Source: an uncultured Gammaproteobacteria bacterium
GTDB taxonomy: Bacteria > Pseudomonadota > Gammaproteobacteria > Pseudomonadales > DT-91
Assembly (NCBI GenBank): GCA_929200485.1
Contig: CAKMZU010000088.1
Location: forward strand, 6,065-11,109
Direction of reading: 5' to 3'
Length of the DNA stretch: 5,045 bases
Part shown: positions 1-5,045 of the stretch, one piece after another
How the letters are laid out: the number at the start of each line of letters is the position of its first letter
How positions within the stretch are numbered: the first letter of the stretch is position 1
Position numbers and translations under genes: made by a program
Notes under the pieces: model-generated
Database searches by the model: none
Seen by the model: the letters and a program-made list of their open reading frames with translations, nothing else
What the model was told of the DNA's origin: nothing

Positions 1-408
1 GATTTGGAGAATATTGAAATACTGTGTCTCCAGCTTAATCTCAAGTTCAGAGTGTCCCATCCAGATAAATAATAAAGGACCGGCAAATGTAATGATGATA
101 ATAAAGGGGATGCTAAATACGCACAGAAGTAGCCCTTGGGTGAGTACTTTTGGACAGGTAGCGTATTCTTTTGCGCCAAAATATTTGGCGGTTAAGGCAT
201 TGCCATAAGAAATGACACCAGTAAAGAAGGAAGAACAAAAAAACGCAGTCATCCCTCCACCTAATGATGCAGCGAGATGCACAGGACTCAGCTGTGACAA
301 AAAGAGCCGATCGGTAAACATCATCAATGCCAAGGCCCCTTGAGATATTATCATAGGGATAGACAAGGCGATGAGTGTTTTAAAATTTTGGAAAGGCCTC
401 TCTTGCAT
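1..408 (-). CDS. MATE-family efflux transporter, N-terminal part (runs off left edge)
   Basis: Inner-membrane antiporter of the MATE (MatE/NorM-like) type, which exports drugs or other organic cations in exchange for Na+ or H+. Only the first 136 residues are in the window; full family members are about 450 residues. The fragment starts MQERPFQNFKTLIALSIPMI and shows three hydrophobic spans, roughly residues 12-32, 45-69 and 88-118. Family-like features are the proline in the first helix (P18), the aspartate at its end in a TDRLF context (D33), and the following LAA motif at the start of helix 2. The reading frame is open to the edge. An in-frame TAA lies 12 bases before the ATG, so this ATG is the first possible start. 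No Shine-Dalgarno sequence is visible before it. It follows the aminopeptidase gene on the same strand after 103 bases. The family call is by recognition of the N-terminal pattern; the substrate cannot be told. Confidence 0.85.
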   Translation of the reverse strand, partial: MQERPFQNFKTLIALSIPMIISQGALALMMFTDRLFLSQLSPVHLAASLGGGMTAFFCSSFFTGVISYGNALTAKYFGAKEYATCPKVLTQGLLLCVFSIPFIIIITFAGPLLFIWMGHSELEIKLETQYFNILQI

Positions 409-416
409 AGGGTTAT

Positions 417-445
417 CTTATATAAAAATAGGTAATAAGTCGCAA
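417..445 (-). promoter_or_regulatory. Sigma70-like promoter for the MATE gene, near-leaderless
   Basis: Reading the minus strand there is a -35-like TTGCGA (445-440, 4 of 6 consensus), a 17-base spacer, and a -10-like TATAAG (422-417, 5 of 6). The expected transcription start, about seven bases on, falls near 410-408, that is at or within two bases of the A of the MATE start codon. The spacing is ideal, but the promoter is predicted from sequence only, and AT-rich DNA produces chance -10 matches. Confidence 0.5.
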
Positions 446-511
446 AAATAAGCCGTTTTTTGTGGGGCGCATGTTATGTGTTGATAGAGAAATTAAAAAT
501 CTTCTTTTTTA

Positions 512-3148
512 TTAGCGTGCAATCAACGCACATTTTTCATTTTCGTACTGATTGATCAATAAGCCTTTTGTTACAACCGGTGGCAGATTAGTACGTGCAA
601 TAAGGTACTGTTCAGAAAGTGTATGGTGCTGGCAGTCTTTAGGTGCGAGGGATAAGAATGCACCAAGAAAAGCATTGTCTCTCTTTTCATTAATGAATTG
701 TGTTAGTAAAAGAAAGAACGTTTCCTGAAATTCTGTGCGTGCTGATGATTGTTGTAAGGGGAAAAGATGATTAAAGATAGCCTTAATTTCTGACAATGAA
801 TACGGCGTGTCTCTTTTAATCGCGTCTTCCAGCAGTTGTTGTTTAAGTTGTTTGTTTGGTAAGGCGGCCATGGCGGCAAGTGCCGATTTATGTCCGCGTT
901 GTGATTTATCGCGCTGTTTCTCATTATCGATCAGTGTTTTTGCTTTTGGGTAACCTGCCTCGCTTAGGCCAACAATCAAACCCCATCGCATATCCTGATC
1001 GACATTGAAGTCAGCAATAGGGTGTTTGTCCCCTAATAGCGTTACTAGTTGGTTGGCATATTCAGGCGAGGAAATTAACTTAGTGAGTGCGTTGAAGTAA
1101 TAATATTGGTTATCACTATTCGCTGGGGCTGTTTTCAGCTGCTGCCATAGTAGAGTAAACAAATTTTTAGATAACTGTTCGTATTCTTTAGGCCCTTTTT
1201 CTTTCGTGTATTCAATCAGGCTACCTCTGCCATAAACACCGGTAAACCAATTAAGAATAATTCTTACCACCAGTGGGTTTTGTTCGTTTGCCAACATGTT
1301 TAATCCAAGTTGAACCATCTGTTCCAAAGAAAGATGCTGGTCTCTGAGCATTTCCCAAAAGGTATGCCAAAGCTGTAATCTGGCTAGTGGCTGGTTGATT
1401 TTATCAAGATTCTGTAGGCAATATTCCAGTGTTTTTTTACCCAGTTTCACCTTAAAATAACCATAGTTAAGGTAGTTTGGAAATATTCCATCAAAGCATG
1501 CTAAACCTTCAGCATCCTCAATGTTAGTGACTGCACCATGGACTTTAATTTTCTTCGGAGAGAGGATAGTACTAGCCTGGCCTTGCGGTTCAATTGATCC
1601 AATTAAAAACTCATGTTGCCTCAAGGTTGGATGACTCAAACTCGCTTTTTGGTGAAATGTAAGCGATGTTATTTTGTCGTCTTCACACAAGCAATCAACA
1701 ATTAATCGATTAACCCCCGCTGTTTTTAACCACTGCTCAGACCAGGCTTTTAAGTCTATTTTGGCGGCCTCGCTTAAATGTTTAAGATAATTATCGAGGG
1801 TTGTATTTTTTTCAGCGTACTGGGTAAAGTAGGATTTTATTCCAGATCTGAAGGCATCTTCACCGATAATAAAATATAACTGTTTTAATACTGCTGCCCC
1901 TTTACCATAGCTGATGCCATCGAAAATGGTTCTAGCAACTAATGTGTCTTCAACTTCTGATTGAATGGGGTGTGTTGTGGGCAACTGATCTGCCCAATAA
2001 GCCCAGGCTTTTCTGGCAAAGCCGAAGGCACGTACATCTTGCTTGTAGCTTTTATCGTGTTCTAGAGCAAACGCGGCCATAAAATCAGCAAAACTTTCAT
2101 TTAACCAAAGATCATTCCACCAGTTCATTGTAACGAGGTTTCCAAACCACATATGTGCCATCTCGTGAAGAATGGTCATATAACGACCTATAAAGAAGGC
2201 TCGAGTCTCTTTACCTCGAGAAATGAACATCTCGTTAAAAGTCACCGCTCCAACATTCTCCATTGCCCCTTGTGCCAGGTCGGGGACAAGCAACTGATCA
2301 TATTTTTGGTATGGATATCTCACACCAAAAAAACCTTCATAAAAATCTAATCCAAATCGAGTCATTTCAAACCAGTTAAGGGCGTCAACATACTTGGCTA
2401 CCGATTTTCTAACATAGAGTTTAAGTGGGTATCTAAAATTGGCATCTTCAAACACTTTGTAATCACCGGCGTGCAGAGAAAATAAATACGTACTGAATAT
2501 GCTGCTAGTTGGAAATACCCAATGGTTCTTTTCATTTTCAATTGGCGTGACCTTGGTTTCTTTTGTGCTGCTGATGACATGCCAGGCACTATCAGCAATG
2601 ACCTCTAAACGATAACTGGCTTTAAGATTAGGTTGGTCGAAACATGGAAAAAAATAATTTGCTGCAAATGGTTCACTATTTGTGTAGAAATAGACTTGCT
2701 GGTCGACGGGATCTAAAAAACGATAAAGTCCATAGCCTGTTTTGCTGTACTCGTGCTCGTATTCAATATCGATACGGTTTTTTCCTGGGTTTAGATGGAT
2801 GGTTTTAATGGTGATCTGGTTGCCATCGTAGTGGTATTTTATGGATTGATTATTCAAGGTGATGTTTAAAATTTTCCCCTTATGAAAATCAATCATTAAG
2901 GTTTCTCCTTGACCAGAATAATCGAACTTAATGACATTTTTACCATAAAAAGACTCTTGGTTTTTTGTTAGATCAAAAAAGAGCGTGTATTCAGTGTTGG
3001 CGACTTGCTGTTTGCGAAGCTCAGCTTCTTTTTGGGTTAATTTAGCGGGGGTAATGACATTAGCTTCATCTATCTGTTTGTCTTTGCAGGCTGAAATACT
3101 AAGGTATAACGGGATAAATATCACAAACAACTTGGCGATAAAAGACAT
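512..3148 (-). CDS. pepN: M1-family zinc aminopeptidase (aminopeptidase N type), lipoprotein
   Basis: Zinc metallopeptidase that removes N-terminal amino acids from peptides. The 878-residue protein has all the M1 hallmarks: GAMEN at 294-298 (E297 binds the substrate amino group), HEMAH at 328-332 (zinc ligands H328 and H332, catalytic E329), 18 residues, then the third zinc ligand E351 in NESFADF, and the probable catalytic tyrosine Y414 in SYGKG. An N-terminal beta domain with the FPCFDQP motif (167-173) precedes the catalytic domain. A helical C-terminal half (about 540-878) fits the ERAP1-like domain of the Streptomyces-type PepN family rather than E. coli PepN, so the symbol is by family name only. 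Residues 1-20 are a hydrophobic signal ending in a lipobox (I-S-A-C, Cys21); lysine at +2 and no aspartate there favours the outer membrane by the Lol rule. The usual Gln of the substrate-site TQxE motif is Asn here (N157; E159 kept). The next methionine is M85, so M1 is the start. The ribosome site is weak (GGGA about 11 bases upstream). Confidence 0.95.
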   Translation of the reverse strand: MSFIAKLFVIFIPLYLSISACKDKQIDEANVITPAKLTQKEAELRKQQVANTEYTLFFDLTKNQESFYGKNVIKFDYSGQGETLMIDFHKGKILNITLNNQSIKYHYDGNQITIKTIHLNPGKNRIDIEYEHEYSKTGYGLYRFLDPVDQQVYFYTNSEPFAANYFFPCFDQPNLKASYRLEVIADSAWHVISSTKETKVTPIENEKNHWVFPTSSIFSTYLFSLHAGDYKVFEDANFRYPLKLYVRKSVAKYVDALNWFEMTRFGLDFYEGFFGVRYPYQKYDQLLVPDLAQGAMENVGAVTFNEMFISRGKETRAFFIGRYMTILHEMAHMWFGNLVTMNWWNDLWLNESFADFMAAFALEHDKSYKQDVRAFGFARKAWAYWADQLPTTHPIQSEVEDTLVARTIFDGISYGKGAAVLKQLYFIIGEDAFRSGIKSYFTQYAEKNTTLDNYLKHLSEAAKIDLKAWSEQWLKTAGVNRLIVDCLCEDDKITSLTFHQKASLSHPTLRQHEFLIGSIEPQGQASTILSPKKIKVHGAVTNIEDAEGLACFDGIFPNYLNYGYFKVKLGKKTLEYCLQNLDKINQPLARLQLWHTFWEMLRDQHLSLEQMVQLGLNMLANEQNPLVVRIILNWFTGVYGRGSLIEYTKEKGPKEYEQLSKNLFTLLWQQLKTAPANSDNQYYYFNALTKLISSPEYANQLVTLLGDKHPIADFNVDQDMRWGLIVGLSEAGYPKAKTLIDNEKQRDKSQRGHKSALAAMAALPNKQLKQQLLEDAIKRDTPYSLSEIKAIFNHLFPLQQSSARTEFQETFFLLLTQFINEKRDNAFLGAFLSLAPKDCQHHTLSEQYLIARTNLPPVVTKGLLINQYENEKCALIAR

Positions 3149-3173
3149 CGTTTAAAGCATCCCATACTTATCA

Positions 3174-3203
3174 ATTAAAAATAGGGTTGAGCGCGAAAAT
3201 CAA
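3174..3203 (-). promoter_or_regulatory. Possible promoter for the aminopeptidase gene
   Basis: On the minus strand a TTGATT (3203-3198, 4 of 6 to the -35 consensus) is followed after 18 bases by TTTAAT (3179-3174, 5 of 6 to the -10 consensus). This would start transcription near 3167 and give a leader of about 19 bases before the ATG at 3148. It is the best candidate I could find in the divergent region for this gene, but the match is only moderate. Confidence 0.35.
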
Positions 3204-3255
3204 TGAAACTTAACAGTTATAGGCGAATAGTTACTCTTGGGTTCTCACCAAAGAT

Positions 3256-3305
3256 TTTCGGCTTAATGAGTCATCAACTTTATTAGGGCAGAATCAGTGC
3301 CGAAA
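3256..3305. repeat. Inverted repeat TTTCGGC / GCCGAAA in the divergent region
   Basis: TTTCGGC at 3256-3262 is the exact reverse complement of GCCGAAA at 3299-3305, separated by 36 bases. These are among the few GC-containing motifs in an AT-rich spacer. The interval also contains the odd-centred palindrome ATGAGTCAT (3266-3274) and the first copy of the direct repeat described separately. It may be a regulator site or a long-loop hairpin; seven-base arms can also occur by chance. Confidence 0.4.
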
Positions 3306-3339
3306 GTTTCAAGTTTTTATAAATATGAACTTTATAAGG
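3276..3339 (+). repeat. Direct repeat AACTTTATWAGG, two copies 52 bases apart
   Basis: AACTTTATTAGG at 3276-3287 recurs as AACTTTATAAGG at 3328-3339 with one mismatch in 12. The 52-base offset is close to five turns of B-DNA, which would place both copies on the same face. The second copy contains a -10-like TATAAG. A much weaker relative (8 of 12) is AACAGTTATAGG at 3212-3223. The position before the plus-strand gene suggests operator sites, by inference only. Confidence 0.4.
3317..3337. repeat. AT-only inverted repeat TTATAAA / TTTATAA
   Basis: Seven-base perfect arms at 3317-3323 and 3331-3337 flank a seven-base spacer (3324-3330). The right arm overlaps the second direct-repeat copy. A dyad of this shape can be a dimeric regulator site, but because it is made only of A and T in AT-rich DNA, chance is a real alternative. 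Confidence 0.3.
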
Positions 3340-3366
3340 TGTTTGATTTCAACATAGATATTTACT

Positions 3367-3374
3367 GGATGGGA
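3367..3374 (+). promoter_or_regulatory. Ribosome binding site for the secreted orphan gene
   Basis: GGATGGGA ends 8 bases before the ATG at 3383 and partly matches the GGAGG core. An in-frame TGA at 3344-3346 with no ATG, GTG or TTG codon between it and 3383 makes this the only reasonable start for the gene. Confidence 0.55.
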
Positions 3375-3382
3375 TAATCTTA

Positions 3383-4036
3383 ATGCGTTTGTATTGTTGT
3401 TTTGTAAGATGCTATTGGTTGTTTTTGTTGGTGATATTAAATGTTAATGCAGATGACAAGGTAAGCCTTGAAGATTTTGATTTTTTATTAAAGATAGGTG
3501 CTCTGGATCGTTTTATATTTGTACCTAAACATCAAGGAGGGTTTGATTGGAGAAATAGTAAGGAGCGAGATGAAAGTAAAGAAAGTGGTTTGTATGTTAT
3601 TGACACATACTCTTATCGAATATCTTCCTCAAAAGATAAAATTATTCTAGACAAAAAAATTGATTCAAATGCGATCGAACTCCATTTGAGTCGCTCCCCT
3701 AAAAATGTAGAAAAAAAGGGTTCGATCTCTATAACATGCTATCCCAGTGTAAAATTGGATGAGGAAGGGCTGATAAATCAACTCAGCCGCGTCTTTACAT
3801 GGAGTAAGTCGGCACGATCAAAGGATGAGCATGGATGCAGCAGGGCAGACTTTGCTAGAGAATTATTAATCGAGAATTTAAAATCGGTTTCAGCAGATAT
3901 CTATGTTGAAGATAAAGTTGTAATGTGTTTAAACCGGATAAAAAAAAATCAAATCAATACCATGATGGATATAATGAAAATAAGAGAAATGTTTAAACAA
4001 TATTCTTCATTCAATGGAAGTGTTACTAATAAATAG
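3383..4036 (+). CDS. Secreted protein of unknown function, 217 residues
   Basis: I do not recognise this family. Residues 1-23 look like a Sec signal peptide: a short n-region with arginines (R2, R9) and several cysteines (C5, C6, C10), a hydrophobic core (about 11-21), and a V-N-A cleavage site before D24. The mature part of about 194 residues is soluble, rich in lysine, serine and aspartate, and has three cysteines (C119, C152, C182), so one disulfide is possible. Alternating stretches around 98-103 and 113-118 suggest beta strands, while 155-168 and 192-206 look helical. No lipobox, repeat or catalytic motif is evident. The gene is alone on the plus strand, divergent from the aminopeptidase and convergent with the ABC ATPase gene. 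Hand-counting four sampled 60-base lines gives about 31% GC, against about 44% in four sampled lines of the flanking genes, which hints at recent acquisition. The open frame, single plausible start, ribosome site and signal peptide make it likely to be real. Confidence 0.75.
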   Translation: MRLYCCFVRCYWLFLLVILNVNADDKVSLEDFDFLLKIGALDRFIFVPKHQGGFDWRNSKERDESKESGLYVIDTYSYRISSSKDKIILDKKIDSNAIELHLSRSPKNVEKKGSISITCYPSVKLDEEGLINQLSRVFTWSKSARSKDEHGCSRADFARELLIENLKSVSADIYVEDKVVMCLNRIKKNQINTMMDIMKIREMFKQYSSFNGSVTNK

Positions 4037-4058
4037 CCTCTTGCGTTTCAACACTGAA

Positions 4059-4097
4059 TTTATCAGAGTTAATAGATAAAAAAATAATTGTTTTTTG
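4059..4097. terminator. Weak AT-rich hairpins between convergent genes
   Basis: TTTATC (4059-4064) can pair with GATAAA (4075-4080) over a 10-base loop, and directly after it A-rich and T-rich runs (4078-4084 and 4091-4096) can pair around AATTG-like bases. The T run after the second element gives a terminator-like look on the plus strand, for the orphan gene ending at 4036. On the minus strand the mirrored T run could serve the ATPase gene ending at 4115. Stems lack G and C, so intrinsic termination here would be inefficient. Confidence 0.3.
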
Positions 4098-4114
4098 TAT
4101 TTGATGATTGTTAT

Positions 4115-4954
4115 TTAGATTAACTGATTTTTAATCCGTAGTTGAGTTCTCGAATCCTGCCGTTTTTTTTCTTCGTGAGGGTCAGCAATAGGATTGGCAT
4201 TAACCAACATTTTTGTATAGTTGTGTTGAGGGGCTGTGAAGACCGTATTGGAAGGCCCCATTTCAACGATTTTCCCTTTTTGCATGACCGCTACCGTGTC
4301 CGAAATAAGGCGTACCATAGATAGATCATGAGCAATAAAAAGTAAGGTTAAAGAAAACTCTGACTTTAATTCCAGTAGTAAATTGATAATTTGTGCTTGA
4401 ACAGAAACATCTAATGCTGAAATAGGCTCATCACAAACAATAAATTTAGGCGAAAGAATTAATGCTCTGGCAATACCAATGCGTTGACGCTGGCCACCTG
4501 AAAACTCATGAGGGTATCGATTCAAGTGATTGACGGACAACCCCACTTTTTCTATCCAATAATGGATGGTTTCTTTTTCTTTATGACGCGGTTTATTCGC
4601 GATTAACTGCAGAGGCTCTTTTAAACTTTCTTTGATGGTCATACTTGGATTTAATGAGCCATAAGGATCTTGAAAGATCATTTGCATGTGTTTGGCATGG
4701 GCTTTAAAGTCGTTAAGTTTGTATTTGTTTGGCAGATATCGCCCACGATATTTTACCCAGCCTTGTGTTTTATCTATCAGCCCTAAAACGGCCTTTCCCA
4801 AGGTTGATTTACCTGAACCACTTTCGCCGACAAGACCTAACACTTCACCTTTGTTGATGTTGAGGGATACGCCATCTACAGCGCGAATGGTTGAGCTGTG
4901 ATTCACAGGAAAGTGAACGCTAAGATCATTAATTTCAATGACGGGTGGTTTCAT
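4115..4954 (-). CDS. oppF: Oligopeptide ABC transporter ATP-binding protein, OppF-like
   Basis: Cytoplasmic ATPase subunit that powers a peptide (Opp/Dpp-type) importer, normally pairing with an OppD/DppD-like ATPase. In the 279 residues, the nucleotide-binding motifs are intact: Walker A GESGSGKST (43-51), Q-loop Q95 in IFQDP, signature FSGGQ (151-155), Walker B ending in D175-E176, D-loop SALD (179-182) and H-loop H209. The motif strings YPHEFSGGQRQRIGIARALI and DEPISALDVSVQAQ are most like OppF; DppF is the main alternative. An NYTKML segment (245-250) marks the start of the oligo_HPY region, but the protein stops soon after NPIADP (253-258), before the cysteine-rich tail that makes E. coli OppF about 334 residues. 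No remnant of that tail is seen downstream in any frame, so it looks naturally short rather than frameshifted. Its ATG overlaps the upstream stop by four bases, and GGGA lies about 6 bases before it, so it is translated in an operon with the partner gene. Confidence 0.93.
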   Translation of the reverse strand: MKPPVIEINDLSVHFPVNHSSTIRAVDGVSLNINKGEVLGLVGESGSGKSTLGKAVLGLIDKTQGWVKYRGRYLPNKYKLNDFKAHAKHMQMIFQDPYGSLNPSMTIKESLKEPLQLIANKPRHKEKETIHYWIEKVGLSVNHLNRYPHEFSGGQRQRIGIARALILSPKFIVCDEPISALDVSVQAQIINLLLELKSEFSLTLLFIAHDLSMVRLISDTVAVMQKGKIVEMGPSNTVFTAPQHNYTKMLVNANPIADPHEEKKRQDSRTQLRIKNQLI

Positions 4955-5045
4955 TGTGCTTCCCTGTAGTCAGTTTTTATTGACTCCGGACAGCTAGGGT
5001 CATGAATCCAGCAGTCGGCAGTATGTCCATGTGTCAGCGCATAAC
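4951..5045 (-). CDS. Probable OppD/DppD-like peptide ABC ATPase, C-terminal end (runs off right edge)
   Basis: Only the last 30 codons and the TGA are in the window. The translation ends with ALTHGHTADCWIHDP and then SCPESIKTDYREAQ. A His-x-x-x-Cys-Trp pattern near the C-terminus is the usual end of the cysteine-rich oligo_HPY region of OppD/DppD-type ATPases, where the last conserved cysteine follows a short HG/GR stretch (as in the ACF and KCH endings of E. coli OppD and DppD). The stop codon TGA shares bases with the ATG of the OppF-like gene (ATGA, 4954-4951), the standard D-then-F order. The identification rests on this short motif plus operon position; no catalytic motif is visible. Confidence 0.7.
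   Translation of the reverse strand, partial: YALTHGHTADCWIHDPSCPESIKTDYREAQ
4961..4966 (-). promoter_or_regulatory. Ribosome binding site of the OppF-like gene, inside the upstream gene
   Basis: CAGGGA on the minus strand ends six bases before the ATG at 4954 and lies within the last codons of the upstream gene. Together with the ATGA overlap it decides the start and points to translational coupling. Confidence 0.6.

Noticed and set aside
14..208. 64-residue plus-strand open frame
   Set aside because: It lies antisense within the MATE coding region, has no ribosome site and resembles no protein; the minus-strand frame is hydrophobic and family-like.
441..511. Possible terminator between the aminopeptidase and MATE genes
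   Set aside because: Only A-run/T-run pairings and an imperfect stem that overlaps the MATE -35 element are present; no GC-rich stem followed by a T run was found on the minus strand.
703..924. 73-residue minus-strand open frame
   Set aside because: It is an alternative frame inside the aminopeptidase C-terminal domain, with low-complexity Asn/His content typical of a shadow frame.
2153..2598. Open frames at 2153-2350 (plus) and 2398-2598 (minus)
   Set aside because: Both overlap the catalytic and N-terminal domains of the aminopeptidase, whose motifs are intact in the main frame.
4037..4114. Frameshifted remnant of the missing OppF C-terminal tail
   Set aside because: The minus strand after the stop is AT-rich in every frame and shows no cysteine-rich RCP-like motif.
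4142..4901. Plus-strand open frames at 4142-4324 and 4686-4901
   Set aside because: Both are antisense to the OppF-like gene, which has all ABC motifs; neither has a ribosome site or recognisable protein features.

Overview
The window is a compact stretch of an AT-rich bacterial chromosome. It holds five protein-coding genes, two of them cut by the window edges, and no RNA gene, insertion sequence or CRISPR array that I can see. The lipoprotein signal, the periplasmic-type peptidase and the Opp-type ABC ATPases fit a Gram-negative bacterium. The protein style and moderate-to-low GC suggest a gammaproteobacterium, perhaps of the Legionella/Coxiella kind, but that placement is an impression and not a search result.

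Layout from left to right. Positions 1-408 (minus) are the first 136 residues of a MATE-type multidrug/cation antiporter. A 103-base gap carries a good sigma70-like promoter lying almost on the start codon. Positions 512-3148 (minus) are a complete 878-residue M1-family zinc aminopeptidase with a lipoprotein signal peptide. Positions 3149-3382 are a 234-base divergent control region with direct and inverted repeats. Positions 3383-4036 (plus) encode an unrecognised 217-residue protein with a signal peptide and visibly lower GC than its neighbours. Positions 4037-4114 are a short convergent gap with only weak hairpins. Positions 4115-4954 (minus) encode an OppF-like peptide-transporter ATPase, overlapping by 4 bases the end of its probable OppD/DppD-like partner (4951-5045, minus, cut by the right edge).

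How the genes may work together. The lipoprotein aminopeptidase could trim peptides in the envelope, and the Opp-type importer could bring small peptides into the cell. That link is inferred from proximity only: the two are separate transcription units with an unrelated gene on the opposite strand between them. The MATE gene may be read from its own promoter, from the aminopeptidase transcript, or both, since no clear terminator separates them.

I found no convincing new biological system. The points most worth a second look are the AT-rich secreted orphan gene with the repeat-bearing control region in front of it, the apparently leaderless MATE start, the lipoprotein location of the M1 peptidase, and the OppF-like ATPase that stops just before the usual cysteine-rich tail.
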